A stretch of 53,543 nt of DNA. It comes from Bacteroidota bacterium (GTDB lineage: Bacteria; Bacteroidota; Bacteroidia; Chitinophagales; Chitinophagaceae). The stretch is taken from positions 1-53,543 of the forward strand of contig JAEZLJ010000022.1 of the NCBI GenBank assembly GCA_023415275.1. Direction: 5' to 3'. Every line of letters begins with the position of its first letter. Positions within the stretch are counted from its first letter, which is position 1. The notes under the pieces are model-generated. The model ran no database searches, had not been told where the DNA came from, and saw nothing but the letters and a program-made list of their open reading frames with translations. The position numbers were made by a program, and so were the translations under genes. Positions 1 through 8,987 of the stretch are shown here, in pieces.

Positions 1-611
1 CCCTGGAATAGGTGACAGGCATGGATGGTGCAACTCAAAGGTGATCGTCTAGGTACGATAGGTTCCCGGGCATCATCACCCAGGATAATCCAATAATTAT
101 CCCAAGGATATTCCATAGATATTCCAACCCTTATATCATTGGAATATCTATGGAATATCTATGGCTCATCTATGGAATATCTATGTTTCATCCTCGTCTT
201 AAGCTGGGTTCTCCTACGGGGTCAAATGGTTGTTGGATGATCCGTTCTTGTAAGCAGCATTACAGGCAATCCTGGAAAGGAAACTTCCGGGCTGGCTGTA
301 AAAAGAAAGCAATTTGCTTGAGGTAGATTCTAAGCTTCACCTGCAATTTTTTGTATGAGGTGGTTAGTCCCGGTATTGGTTTGATCCAAAAATAGTGTTA
401 ATGTAATCTATTGAAATTCAATATTATTTATTCGTTTACCTGAAATTAATAAGTAAATAAATTATTAGTGTTGATATAGGTAGTGGAGGCTAATTAAATG
501 GACCGTTTACCAGGCTAAAACCAGGCGGCTGTTCATATAATTGCCTGGTGTGACCAATGTCATGGAATAGGTTTATGAAAGGGTTGACATTTGTATCAAA
601 CAGGTTGGACC
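1..611. other. Non-coding left flank
   Basis: No convincing coding sequence is visible on either strand. The stretch holds the 11-bp repeat array at 79-190. It also holds an imperfectly centred stem-loop just ahead of the first gene: ACCAGGC at 520-526 pairs with GCCTGGT at 543-549. The stem-loop could be an operator or a leader structure for the downstream reductase, but nothing else supports a specific role. No tRNA or terminator was recognised here. Confidence 0.6.
79..190. repeat. 11-bp periodic repeat array 1, with strand switch
   Basis: Successive 11-nt units can be read without gaps: CCCAGGATAAT (79-89), CCAATAATTAT (90-100), CCCAAGGATAT (101-111), TCCATAGATAT (112-122) and TCCAACCCTTA (123-133). 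After about 134-140 the orientation flips and GGAATATCTAT occurs at 141-151, 152-162 and 174-184, with GGCTCATCTAT at 163-173. The two halves are inverted: 106-125 is complementary to 141-160 at 19 of 20 positions, so a long hairpin can form. The loose consensus is N-CC-N6-TAT, shared with the array at 25837-25890. Function unknown. Confidence 0.8.
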
Positions 612-2306
612 ATGAAATACCTAATCATAGGAGCTGTAGCTGGAGGCGCCAGTACGGCGGCCAGGCTCAGGCGAATGGATGAGAAAGCAGAGATCATTTT
701 ATTTGAAAAAGGTGGGTATGTATCTTATGCCAATTGCGGATTGCCTTACTATATAGGTGAGGTGATCAAGGAGCGTGACCTTCTTTTTGTGCAAACCATT
801 GCCAGCTTTAAACACCGTTTCAATATCGATGTCAGGATCTATTCCGAGGTAAAAACTATTGATCCAACCGCCAGGCAGATCACGGTGACCAACCTGGTTT
901 CCGGTATTACTTATACGGAGCATTACGACAAATTGGTTCTATCTCCAGGGGCCGAACCCATCAGGCCGCCGTTGCCGGGCATAGACCTGGAAGGGATCTT
1001 TACCCTTCGTTCTGTACCGGATATGGACAGAATCAAGGAATATGCTACGAGCAAAAAAACCGGACATGCTGTCATAATCGGGGCTGGGTTCATTGGCCTG
1101 GAAATGGCCGAGAACCTGCACCACCTGGGTATGAAAGTGAGCATCATTGAAATGGGTAACCAGGTACTGGCGCCATTAGACTATCCCATTGCGGCTATAG
1201 TTCAACAGCATATCCGGTCGAAAGGGGTGGACCTTATGCTGTCCTCCACAGTTTCCGGGTTCAGTCCTTTGGCAGATGGCCTCCAGGTTCATCTTAAGGA
1301 CCAGGAACCTTTGGAGGCTGATGTGGTGATCCTGTCCATAGGTGTGCGGCCTGATACCAGGCTGGCTCAGATGGCAGGCCTGGAACTGGGCCCATCGAAA
1401 GGTATCAAGGTCAATGAATACCTGCAAACCTCCGACCCGAATATCTATGCAGTAGGTGATGCTATTGAATTTCCAAACCCGTTAACGGGCCGCTCCATGA
1501 GCACCTACCTGGCGGGGCCGGCCAATAAGCAAGGCCGCATTTGTGCCAACAACCTGGTGCTGGGCAATGTGCAGAAATATAATGGGTCTATCAATACCGC
1601 CATCGTGAAAGTGTTTGATATGACAGTGGGTACGGCAGGCATGGCATCCAAACATCTGCAGGCAGCCGGTATAGAACACCTGGTCTCTACCACCCATAGC
1701 GGATCTCACGCAGGCTATTACCCTGGTGCCAAACTAATGAGTATTCAACTGTGTTTTGCCCCGGGTAGTGGCCAGTTGCTGGGTGCACAGGTGGCAGGAT
1801 ATAAGGGAGTGGATAAGCGCCTTGACCTTTTGGCTTCTGCTATCAAACGGGAAAGCAGCATACATGAATTGACAGAATTTGAACATGCTTATGCCCCTCC
1901 GTTCTCCTCTGCCAAAGATCCCGTGAATATTGCAGGATTTGTGGCTGAGAATATCCTGGCCGGACAACTCTCTTTGTTCTATTGGGATGAAGTGGAAGAG
2001 GCCAGGGAAAATGGTGTGCTGATAGATGTGCGTAGCCGTGAAGAATTTAATAAGGCGCATATCCCCGGCGCCCTCTCTTACCCGGTGGATGAAATAAGGA
2101 ATCACCTGGATGTGTTGAAGAAATATCCAGCCATCAATATTTATTGCCAGGTAGGTTTAAGGGGATACCTGGCTTACCGGATACTGAAACAAAGCGGTTT
2201 TGAAAACGTAAAAAACCTTTCGGGTGGGTTTACCACCTGGCAGGCTTGTCATCACGAGACACTAATTAATGCCAAAGAAGAAACCCATGCCATGGCACTG
2301 GCCTGA
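612..2306 (+). CDS. CoA-disulfide reductase with C-terminal rhodanese domain
   Basis: 564 residues. The N-terminal ~440 residues are a FAD/NAD(P)H-dependent disulfide reductase of the CoADR/NADH-oxidase type: FAD-binding GAVAGG at residues 7-12, redox Cys42 in YANCGLPYY, an NAD(P)-binding IIGAGFIGLEMAE segment and a GDA FAD-contact motif. The C-terminal ~100 residues are a rhodanese domain with active-site CQVGLRG (Cys about 512). Fusions of this kind (CoADR-Rhd) are known to reduce CoA persulfide/polysulfide or CoA disulfide in the cytoplasm. ATG at 612 is preferred to the TTG at 591 because it starts directly at the beta strand of the FAD fold. A strong terminator follows, so the gene is probably monocistronic. 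Whether persulfide or CoA disulfide is the true substrate cannot be told. Confidence 0.92.
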   Translation: MKYLIIGAVAGGASTAARLRRMDEKAEIILFEKGGYVSYANCGLPYYIGEVIKERDLLFVQTIASFKHRFNIDVRIYSEVKTIDPTARQITVTNLVSGITYTEHYDKLVLSPGAEPIRPPLPGIDLEGIFTLRSVPDMDRIKEYATSKKTGHAVIIGAGFIGLEMAENLHHLGMKVSIIEMGNQVLAPLDYPIAAIVQQHIRSKGVDLMLSSTVSGFSPLADGLQVHLKDQEPLEADVVILSIGVRPDTRLAQMAGLELGPSKGIKVNEYLQTSDPNIYAVGDAIEFPNPLTGRSMSTYLAGPANKQGRICANNLVLGNVQKYNGSINTAIVKVFDMTVGTAGMASKHLQAAGIEHLVSTTHSGSHAGYYPGAKLMSIQLCFAPGSGQLLGAQVAGYKGVDKRLDLLASAIKRESSIHELTEFEHAYAPPFSSAKDPVNIAGFVAENILAGQLSLFYWDEVEEARENGVLIDVRSREEFNKAHIPGALSYPVDEIRNHLDVLKKYPAINIYCQVGLRGYLAYRILKQSGFENVKNLSGGFTTWQACHHETLINAKEETHAMALA

Positions 2307-2332
2307 GCAAAAGGATGGTGATAGCAATAACA

Positions 2333-2366
2333 AGGACCTGCCCTCAAAGGCAGGTCCTGTGTTTTT
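2333..2366 (+). terminator. Intrinsic terminator after the CoADR-rhodanese gene
   Basis: A perfect 10-bp stem (AGGACCTGCC at 2333-2342 with GGCAGGTCCT at 2349-2358) has a CTCAAA loop and is followed by GTGTTTTT. It lies 27 nt after the stop codon and also separates the gene from the convergent TPR gene. Confidence 0.88.
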
Positions 2367-2374
2367 AATTTTGT

Positions 2375-3844
2375 TTATAGCCTGTTCTTCACATCATTCC
2401 TGATCAGGGCAAATCCTACATCATTGAAATTATAGCCTGCTATTTCCTTGTAGATGGCCATGGCTTTTTCTTTTTTTCCAGCTGCCTCATACGAGCGAGC
2501 CAGCCAATAACGGTCATACATATCCAATGGATTGGTTTTGGCAAAATGATCTGCAGCATCTTTGTATTTCTTTTCATAATAATTGATATGGCCCAGTAAC
2601 TCTTCATATGATTCCAGCTTACGTGGATTTTGAAGGGGCTCTACCATGTTCTTCATTTCATTTGCTTTAGCCATAGCATTCATCAGGTCTTTGTTCAAAG
2701 TTTTAGTCATTCCTTTCCAATACAGGATGTTGCTTTGGAAATTGATCCTGGCTTCATTGGTGCCAACGCTATTAGCCATAGACTCGGACACAGGCTCCAT
2801 CATCTCTACGATGGATTGTAATTGGCTGGCCTGGCCGGTATGAAAAGCTATTTGTGCAGCTGTGGTAAGCAAGAGGAACTTATCTGCCATTGCACTGTGG
2901 GCGTCCTTCATTTCTCCTGTTCTTTGGGCTTCATCTATCAGCACCTTCAATGCTTTCTCCGGCTGATCCTGGTATAGGTAAGTGAAAGCAATGCACTGTA
3001 ATGCAAACCCGGGAGAAAGGTCTAATGAACCCGCCTGCTGGTAATCGGCCCTTGCTTTTTCGTATTCCCCTAAAAATGTCTGGGCATGGCCTCTTTTGTA
3101 TAGGGCTGAAGGTGATTCTGGATCCAGCATGACAGCTTTCGAATAGGCCTCATACGCTTTTTGCAAATCATTTTGTGCCCGGTAAGTATCTCCCAGCATG
3201 ATAAAGGCACCGGAACTTTCAGGGGCGAGCTCTGTAAGCTTTTGGGCATTTACCTGTGCCTGTTTGAAATCCTTGGGCGATTGGAACAGGAATGAATTAC
3301 TTAAGGGAGAATAGGCCACTGTAGATTTTGGATCCATACTTACTGCTTTCTGGTAGTTGAGCCGTGCATGCGTAAAATTATTGGTAGCCGCATAGGCATT
3401 GCCCAGCATGACATAGGCACGGGGCACATCGGGAAACTTAGAAACCATTTGCTGTGCGGTCTGTATTCGTTTATTCATATCATCATTCAGGAAGGTCTCC
3501 ATATAGGCATAATACAACTTCTCCCATTCACTGGCATTGGCCAGGTTCTCTTTCGCCTGGTCCAGGTATTTGACAAAATCACCTGGAGTGTTGGATTGAT
3601 CGGCGAGCAGCAAATAGCCCATGGTCAGCCTGGGATCTTGTTGAACTGCTTTTTGAAAATACTCACGGGCTTTCTTGTTCTCGTTCTGATCAAAGAACTT
3701 CATTCCCTGCTGTAAAGAGCTAAGCGCCTCATTGGAAGAACTGGTAAAGATGACACCCGAGATCTTGTTTTGCTGGCCATAGCTTTCAGCCTGGAAAGCC
3801 ATAAGGCCCATGATGATAAAAATAAACCTGGTGATAAGTTTCAT
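2375..3844 (-). CDS. Secreted tetratricopeptide-repeat (TPR) protein
   Basis: 489 residues. The start at 3844 gives a clear export signal, MKLITRFIFIIMGLMAFQ, with cleavage likely after ESYGQ; an in-frame start at 3901 would bury it behind 19 unrelated residues. The mature protein is almost entirely TPR-like helices. Repeats with the usual A-x3-Y and P pattern are visible, for example around ALYKRGHAQTFLGEYEKA and AFIMLGDTYRAQNDLQKA. Such periplasmic TPR proteins act as protein-interaction scaffolds, but no enzymatic domain is seen and no partner is encoded next to it. The gene is on the opposite strand to the reductase, which it converges with, and 179 bp downstream of the methyltransferase on the same strand. 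Confidence 0.85.
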   Translation of the reverse strand: MKLITRFIFIIMGLMAFQAESYGQQNKISGVIFTSSSNEALSSLQQGMKFFDQNENKKAREYFQKAVQQDPRLTMGYLLLADQSNTPGDFVKYLDQAKENLANASEWEKLYYAYMETFLNDDMNKRIQTAQQMVSKFPDVPRAYVMLGNAYAATNNFTHARLNYQKAVSMDPKSTVAYSPLSNSFLFQSPKDFKQAQVNAQKLTELAPESSGAFIMLGDTYRAQNDLQKAYEAYSKAVMLDPESPSALYKRGHAQTFLGEYEKARADYQQAGSLDLSPGFALQCIAFTYLYQDQPEKALKVLIDEAQRTGEMKDAHSAMADKFLLLTTAAQIAFHTGQASQLQSIVEMMEPVSESMANSVGTNEARINFQSNILYWKGMTKTLNKDLMNAMAKANEMKNMVEPLQNPRKLESYEELLGHINYYEKKYKDAADHFAKTNPLDMYDRYWLARSYEAAGKKEKAMAIYKEIAGYNFNDVGFALIRNDVKNRL

Positions 3845-4022
3845 ACATTTTGGTTTAGAGTGATGAAATATGAATACCTGGGTTGGATAGCCGAAAAGCA
3901 TTTCGATAGGGGAAGTTTTAAAAGGGCAATAGAATAAAGACAGGTAATTGGTTACCTCTTTTGCCTCAGCTCCGGAGCTATCAGGGGGTATGGCTTACAA
4001 CGCGAAACAGTTTCTGAATCTT

Positions 4023-5099
4023 TTATTTATAAGCTATGGCTGCACTGGTGGGCCCTGCCAATGGAAGTATTTCTGTGCGGCTAAACCCGGCAGCGGTTGT
4101 CCATTTATTGAAGTCATCCATGGTGTAATCAAAGGCGTCACCATTTTCTATCAACATATTCAGGCTCATTAAAAGGCCAAACGTGTTTTGTTTTCTTTCA
4201 TTATCAATGATATTTTCCACCGTCATAAAAGCGCCGCCTGCGGGTAATATACCGTACACCTTATTCACCAGTTGCTGTTTCAGATCTTCGTTGAGCCCAT
4301 GAAGTATATTGCCCATGACCACAATATCAGCCTGTGGAAGATCGTCCTTTAAAAAATCGCCACCCAGGAAATGTATGCGGTCTTCCAGGCCATATGAGGC
4401 GATCTTCTTTTTGGCCACAGGTTCTAACGGGGGCAGATCGAAGGTGGTGCATTGAATGTCCGTATGGTGCAGGCATACCTGGATGCTTAACCATCCGTCA
4501 GCACCTCCCACATCGAGCAGACGGGCATAATTGTCAAAGTTGAATTTAGTGGAAAGAACTATGAAGTTGCTAGTTTGAATACCGCTCATGGCGTTGGCAA
4601 ATTCCTGGAGCTTTACAGGGTCCTGGTATAACCTGGTAAAGAAATCCATATTGCCATGGGGATCATCCCTATTCTCGTTTTGCTGCGTGCCGGTGAGCAA
4701 GGCTTCCTCCAGGTGTGACCAATGCTGGTACAACCTGTTATTGGCCATTTCGAGAATGCCGCCCATGTAACCGGGTTTTTTCTTGTCGAGGAAAAAGTCG
4801 GTGTCTTCAGCATTTGCATACAGGGCTGATTCCACCAGGCCCTTTCTTTCCAGGAAGCCAAGAGAAACCAGTGTGTCCAGCCAGTCATACACGTGGCGAA
4901 TAGAGGCCTTGAAGGATAGCTTTTCTTTAATGTCATTTGCTGATAAAGGCTGTGGTGCCAGCAAGGTGAAAAGGTCAAAATGCATAGCCGTTAAAAGAGC
5001 CTTGGAAGCCCAGAATCCCATGCCCACCTGCATGATCTTGGAAGGATTAAGTTGCACGGTGGATGAAGAAGCTTTTCCGGCAGTAAGTTCAGTATTCAT
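4023..5099 (-). CDS. SAM-dependent O-methyltransferase, COMT/acetylserotonin-type
   Basis: 358 residues, the usual length for plant-COMT-like methyltransferases. The N-terminal ~100 residues form a winged-helix dimerisation region. The C-terminal domain has the SAM-binding motif LLDVGGADGWLS, then TTFDLPPLEPVA (acidic residue binding the ribose), GDFLKDDLPQADIVVMGNILHG, and ENIIDNERKQ near the catalytic helix. The substrate is a hydroxyl or similar acceptor on a small molecule and cannot be predicted. A -7-like element TAACTTTA lies about 43 bp upstream. No biosynthetic cluster surrounds it. Confidence 0.87.
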   Translation of the reverse strand: MNTELTAGKASSSTVQLNPSKIMQVGMGFWASKALLTAMHFDLFTLLAPQPLSANDIKEKLSFKASIRHVYDWLDTLVSLGFLERKGLVESALYANAEDTDFFLDKKKPGYMGGILEMANNRLYQHWSHLEEALLTGTQQNENRDDPHGNMDFFTRLYQDPVKLQEFANAMSGIQTSNFIVLSTKFNFDNYARLLDVGGADGWLSIQVCLHHTDIQCTTFDLPPLEPVAKKKIASYGLEDRIHFLGGDFLKDDLPQADIVVMGNILHGLNEDLKQQLVNKVYGILPAGGAFMTVENIIDNERKQNTFGLLMSLNMLIENGDAFDYTMDDFNKWTTAAGFSRTEILPLAGPTSAAIAYK

Positions 5100-5141
5100 A
5101 ATTGAAGGTTTAAGGGTTGGAGATACTGAAAATGGTCCTTA

Positions 5142-5149
5142 TAAAGTTA
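5142..5149 (-). promoter_or_regulatory. Candidate -7 promoter element of the methyltransferase
   Basis: Read on the minus strand the bases are TAACTTTA, seven of eight positions of the Bacteroidota TAnnTTTG element. It lies 43-50 bp upstream of the ATG at 5099. No convincing -33 TTTG was found, so this is a weak call. Confidence 0.4.
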
Positions 5150-5292
5150 GAGCATATTTGTACCAACTCATTTTATTATTATGACAATAAGTATGGATGA
5201 GGTTAATGCACCAAACAGCATAAATGTCGAAAAGCCATGGTAAGCTTTTGGTAGGAGGGAACTACTGGAGAAAAAATGATAATCCTCCCTGG

Positions 5293-6336
5293 TTATTTCT
5301 TATGGTATCGTGAAGTGGTGGGCTGCTTTTTCAGCCATTGTAAGGCAGTCTGTATCTTTTTGTCCTGTAACAGATCCATGAAATTGTCGCCGCCCGTGAT
5401 GGTGATAGCAGGGTGGACCTCGCCAAGATATACAGTACCGTTTTTATCCCTTGTATAGGATTCGCCTATTACAATACCGTTATCAGTACCAGGAAGCAGA
5501 AAACCATTGTTGCCTGTTGTATATCCGGCAGTAGGCTCCCCCATAAGAATAGTGTTTTTTCTTATGGAAAGAATGATAGCCAGCTGCTCTCCTGAACTTC
5601 CCGTGGCCGGACCTGTCAATACCACCACCGGCAAACGGGTGAGGTCACCACAGCTTTTTTGCAATTTCACTATGATAGTATCCAGCAGTGTGATCTGCTG
5701 GCCCTTAATGACCAATTCACCTTCTTTCTCCCCCAGGCTGTTGACAGATTCGGTATAACTGCCATCTCCAAGCACATTGACTATACCTATGATCATAGGA
5801 AATACATTGCCACCGCCATTAAGCCTGAGATCAATCACCAATCCTTTAGTGTTAGGGTTGACCACCTTGCACAATGAGTCCTGCACCTGCTGGGCAAATG
5901 CATTCATCTTTTCCCTGGTTTGTCCATTGGTAAAAGGTATGGAGAGGTATGCATAGCCCTTTTCCAATATGCGACTCTTTATAGGAGCTCTTACAATAGC
6001 CTTCAGGGTTTGTTCATTGATCCGGCTGTTATCTCTTTTTACAAATGGGTTGAAATATTGCACGCCATTTAATTCCAGCCATCCATGTTTGTCCTGCAAA
6101 AGATTAAAGGCAAACTGAATGGCCGGAGCGGCCTCCACATAGTTGTTGGCGTTAGCAGCTATTTTATGGGTACTATCGCGAATGACATCCCAATTTAAGG
6201 GTGATGCGAACAGTGATCTATGTTGCATGATATTTAAGGCACTGTCTATAAATAGGCGCACACTATCGTTGACCTGGCCAAAGGAAGCTACAGCAAACTG
6301 TATGGAAAGTAGGGATAGAATTAATTTTTGTCTCAT
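5293..6336 (-). CDS. Secreted S41-family (tail-specific/tricorn-like) peptidase
   Basis: 347 residues with an N-terminal signal peptide (MRQKLILSLLSIQFAVASFG). The S41 core is visible: GLVIDLRLNGGGN, then VVVLTGPATGSSGEQLAI carrying the nucleophilic Ser, and RKNTILMGEPTAG completing the core. No separate PDZ domain is evident, so it is closer to compact S41 members than to CtpA with PDZ. It should hydrolyse peptides in the periplasm; the substrate is unknown. A TATCTTTA element sits 18-25 bp upstream of the start. Confidence 0.86.
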   Translation of the reverse strand: MRQKLILSLLSIQFAVASFGQVNDSVRLFIDSALNIMQHRSLFASPLNWDVIRDSTHKIAANANNYVEAAPAIQFAFNLLQDKHGWLELNGVQYFNPFVKRDNSRINEQTLKAIVRAPIKSRILEKGYAYLSIPFTNGQTREKMNAFAQQVQDSLCKVVNPNTKGLVIDLRLNGGGNVFPMIIGIVNVLGDGSYTESVNSLGEKEGELVIKGQQITLLDTIIVKLQKSCGDLTRLPVVVLTGPATGSSGEQLAIILSIRKNTILMGEPTAGYTTGNNGFLLPGTDNGIVIGESYTRDKNGTVYLGEVHPAITITGGDNFMDLLQDKKIQTALQWLKKQPTTSRYHKK

Positions 6337-6353
6337 GGCAGTTTTTACTAAGA

Positions 6354-6361
6354 TAAAGATA
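6354..6361 (-). promoter_or_regulatory. Candidate -7 promoter element of the S41 peptidase
   Basis: Minus-strand TATCTTTA matches TAnnTTTG at seven of eight positions, 18-25 bp upstream of the ATG at 6336. The -33 box is not evident. Confidence 0.4.
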
Positions 6362-6451
6362 GGGCTGATAGGCTGGTATAGGTAGTGGATGATTTGTTAT
6401 GTTGGTAGTATGAACCCGGTGGTTTGAAGCCTGGAAAAAAGTAGAAAGCAC

Positions 6452-6907
6452 CTAACCATGTTCGTTAACCATTTTCCAGCCATCAAAGTTCTTCACGGTG
6501 CCACAGGCAGGGCTTCCATCTTTCCCAATGGCGTTAATGGTTACACCAAAGACAGATTCGGAAGGAATGGAGGCAGGATCTTTACCTGCAAGCAGGTACC
6601 CGGATAAAGGTATCTTCAGGCGCCGGCTCCATTCAATGTTATGCTGGCCCGCAGCAGTGCCAATATCTACATAAATAAAGCGCACCCCGTTAGGTCCCTG
6701 AACAAAGGGTCCGGAAAAGTCCATATCGCCTTTTTGATCTTTTTTAAGCCTGATGCTACAGGTCATCTGAATGGAACTTCCATTTCCCATTTTGGGTTCA
6801 ATGGTTTCATAATGGCTGCCGCTGCCTTTTTGAAGTCCAAATAACACTCCTTGGGGTGTACCCTCCAGGGTTACCTGCAATGTAATATCTACCAATGGAT
6901 TGATCAT
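6452..6907 (-). CDS. Conserved protein of unknown function, possibly DUF5990
   Basis: 151 residues, no signal peptide or membrane segment. The pattern of beta strands (DITLQVTLEGTPQGVLFGLQ at the start, then FVQGPNGVRFIYVDIGTAAGQ) resembles the DUF5990 family as I remember it, which is a recollection and not a search. The start codon overlaps the stop of the SDR gene as ATGA (6904-6907), so the two are translationally coupled and probably functionally linked. The FVQGP-G-RF-Y-D motif and the mention of a size-like domain suggest a ligand- or protein-binding beta fold rather than a classical enzyme. Confidence 0.75.
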   Translation of the reverse strand: MINPLVDITLQVTLEGTPQGVLFGLQKGSGSHYETIEPKMGNGSSIQMTCSIRLKKDQKGDMDFSGPFVQGPNGVRFIYVDIGTAAGQHNIEWSRRLKIPLSGYLLAGKDPASIPSESVFGVTINAIGKDGSPACGTVKNFDGWKMVNEHG

Positions 6908-7668
6908 GAGTTGATGCCTCCACTCACTTCAATTCTCTGCCCATTGATCCAGCGTGCTTCTTCGCTACACAAAAAGGCCACTACGCCTCCTATGTCTTCA
7001 GCTGTGCCCACCCTGCCCAGGGGAGTTAATGAGCTTAACATGCCTTTTAGGTTAGGGTTATTGCGGATGGCAGCACTGTTGAAATCTGTCTCTATTGGTC
7101 CGGGAGCTACTACGTTGGCCGCAATACCCTTAGATCCCAGTTCTTTGGCAATGTAACGGGTAAATACTTCAATGGCTCCTTTCATGGAAGCATAGATGGA
7201 ATAACCAGGGTTACTGAAACGGGTAGTGCCTGATGAAATGTTTATGATCCTTCCGCCCGGGTTGATGAGCGGTACACATTTCTGGGTTAGAAAATAAACC
7301 CCTTTGAAATGTACATTCATGAACTCGTCAAACTGGTCTTCTGTTACCTGTTCAAATGGAATGGTAGCACCCATGCCTGCATTATTTACAAGGAAGTCAA
7401 AAGTGTTCGTTTGCCATACCGATTGAAGTACTCCTTTAAGGGAGTTTATAAATTGATCCAGGGTGTCTGGGTGGGACATATCCAAAGAAAGTACCGCAGC
7501 CTTCCTGCCCATGGACTGGATATTTGCCGCCACATTACTGGCTTCCTCCTCATTGGTGCGATAGGTGAGGATCACGTCATTTCCCTTGCTGGCCAGGCTG
7601 ATGGCCATATCTTTTCCCAATCCCCGGCTTGCGCCGGTTACCAATGCTATTTTTTGTGCTCCTGTCAT
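6904..7668 (-). CDS. SDR-family oxidoreductase
   Basis: 254 residues, classical short-chain dehydrogenase/reductase. Cofactor motif TGASRGLG near the N-terminus, structural NNAG in the middle, Ser in the IISSG strand and catalytic Tyr-x3-Lys in YASMKGA, then a PGPIETDF segment typical of 3-oxoacyl-ACP-reductase-like members. The RT in LTYRT after the second strand favours NADP(H). Substrate unknown. It is the first gene of a two-gene operon with the 151-residue protein. Confidence 0.88.
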   Translation of the reverse strand: MTGAQKIALVTGASRGLGKDMAISLASKGNDVILTYRTNEEEASNVAANIQSMGRKAAVLSLDMSHPDTLDQFINSLKGVLQSVWQTNTFDFLVNNAGMGATIPFEQVTEDQFDEFMNVHFKGVYFLTQKCVPLINPGGRIINISSGTTRFSNPGYSIYASMKGAIEVFTRYIAKELGSKGIAANVVAPGPIETDFNSAAIRNNPNLKGMLSSLTPLGRVGTAEDIGGVVAFLCSEEARWINGQRIEVSGGINS

Positions 7669-7882
7669 ACTCTTGGTTATTTATTGGTAAAGGTGCGATT
7701 ATCATAAGAATTAGTAAGTAAACCCATCAATAATTGTGACATGAATAAATTGGGCTTTTTCCCGGCAGGGCAGAAATATGCTCCGTACCCTAAGTAACTA
7801 AGCATCACCAGTATGCATGAACGATGGTAGTTTTGAAAAGGACTTTATGAATCACTTGGCTATAATACTGGGATTTTAAGGT

Positions 7883-8005
7883 TATCTTTACGGTATTATT
7901 TGAGCCTCGCATTAGTAATCGTTAATTATTCTGCTCTATCTGCATCTTAGTTAGTCCCTTACTTGTTGCTATTCTCAGATCATTCTTAATCATTAAACAT
8001 CAAGT
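7883..8005 (+). promoter_or_regulatory. Promoter-like element and ~110-nt leader of RRM gene 1
   Basis: TATCTTTA at 7883-7890 fits the TAnnTTTG -7 element at seven of eight positions and leaves a leader of about 110 nt. The leader contains CATTAGTA, CTATTCTC and TTAATCATTA, and all three strings recur in the leader of the second RRM gene (9453-9569, opposite strand). Long structured or pyrimidine-rich leaders are typical of cold-inducible genes. The rest of the 7669-7882 gap shows nothing else recognisable. Confidence 0.45.
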
Positions 8006-8323
8006 ATGAACATTTATGTCTCAAACTTAGGCTTCAACATTCAGGATGAAGACCTAAAGGGATTTTTCACTCCTTATGGGGAAGTAACCTCTGCCAAGGT
8101 CATCAGCGATAAATTCACAGGCAAGTCCAGAGGATTTGGCTTTGTGGAGATGCCGGATGACAATGCAGCTAAAACAGCTATAGCTGAGCTGGACAATGGC
8201 GAAGTAGAAGGCAGAACCATTAAGGTGATGGAAGCCAGGCCTAAAGAAGACAGGCCTGCCAGAACTGGTGGCGGCGGCTCTTTCCGAAATGACAACGGAG
8301 GCGGTTTTAGGAAAAAGTGGTAA
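8006..8323 (+). CDS. RRM-domain RNA-binding protein (RRM 1)
   Basis: 105 residues: one RNA-recognition motif (residues 1-80) and a Gly/Arg-rich tail. RNP2 is IYVSNL and RNP1 is RGFGFVEM, so all three stacking aromatics (Tyr, Phe, Phe) are present and single-stranded RNA binding is expected. The tail GGGGSFRNDNGGGF resembles RGG-like tails of cyanobacterial and Bacteroidota Rbp proteins. These are thought to act as RNA chaperones or post-transcriptional regulators in the cytoplasm. A terminator follows 12 bp after the stop. It is the first of four RNA-binding proteins in 2.2 kb. Confidence 0.93.
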   Translation: MNIYVSNLGFNIQDEDLKGFFTPYGEVTSAKVISDKFTGKSRGFGFVEMPDDNAAKTAIAELDNGEVEGRTIKVMEARPKEDRPARTGGGGSFRNDNGGGFRKKW

Positions 8324-8335
8324 GATTTTTTATAT

Positions 8336-8360
8336 AAGCCTCCATACGGGGGCTTTTTAT
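8336..8360 (+). terminator. Intrinsic terminator after RRM gene 1
   Basis: The stem AAGCCTCC (8336-8343) pairs with GGGGGCTT (8348-8355) across an ATAC loop, with one G-T wobble, and runs into TTTTTATTT. Confidence 0.8.
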
Positions 8361-8451
8361 TTAAAACAAGCGATATATACATTATTCATTAACTCATTAA
8401 AGAATGGGGACCGGTAAGAGCGGTTCTCAATTTGTAACTTAAAAAACAGAT

Positions 8452-8901
8452 ATGGCGAAATCAAAAGAAACATTTGGTAAAAAAGAAAAAGAAAAGAAAC
8501 GTTTAAAGCAACGCCAGGAGAAGCGGGAAAAGATGGAAGAAAGAAAGGCGAATTCAGGTAAGAAATCTTTGGATGATATGATGGCCTATATTGATGAAGA
8601 TGGCAACATCACCAGTACTCCTCCTGATCCAAAGAAGAAAAAGGTATTCAATGTGGAGGATATGCAAATAGGTGTTCCCAAGTACCAGGCTGAAGAAGAA
8701 GATCCCATCCATACAGGGGTGGTCACCTTTTTCAACGAATCAAAAGGATTTGGATTTATTAATGATTCAAAGACGGGGGAACGTGTGTTTGTGCATGTGA
8801 ATCAATTAACGGAAGCTATTTATGAGCAGGATAAGGTAAGCTTTGAAGTTGAAAACGGACCTAAGGGGCTGAATGCGGTTAATGTGAAGAAAGGCGTATA
8901 A
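8452..8901 (+). CDS. Cold-shock-domain protein with charged N-terminal extension
   Basis: 149 residues. Residues 1-45 are almost only Lys, Glu, Arg and Gln and are predicted to be a long charged helix. A linker with a PKKKK patch follows, then a C-terminal cold-shock domain (about residues 85-147) with RNP1-like KGFGFI and RNP2-like RVFVHV. It should bind single-stranded RNA or DNA; the basic helix may add non-specific nucleic-acid or ribosome contacts. It is larger than free-standing CspA (about 70 residues). It has its own 3' terminator and sits between RRM 1 and RRM 2. Confidence 0.9.
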   Translation: MAKSKETFGKKEKEKKRLKQRQEKREKMEERKANSGKKSLDDMMAYIDEDGNITSTPPDPKKKKVFNVEDMQIGVPKYQAEEEDPIHTGVVTFFNESKGFGFINDSKTGERVFVHVNQLTEAIYEQDKVSFEVENGPKGLNAVNVKKGV

Positions 8902-8955
8902 TGCACTTCCTGGTTATAAGATTTTATAAAAACTAATTAATAGATGGTTTTTAGG

Positions 8956-8987
8956 AAGCTCTCAATAATTTGAGGGCTTTATTTTTT
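8956..8987 (+). terminator. Intrinsic terminator after the cold-shock gene
   Basis: AAGCTCTCAA (8956-8965) pairs with TTGAGGGCTT (8970-8979) around a TAAT loop, followed by TATTTTTT. Confidence 0.82.

Noticed and set aside
79..190. Possible CRISPR array
   Set aside because: The repeats are 11 bp, contiguous without spacers, and flip orientation; no cas genes are present.
1734..2105. A 123-residue frame antisense to the CoADR-rhodanese gene
   Set aside because: It lies wholly opposite a well-supported gene, has no recognisable domain and no promoter or start context of its own.
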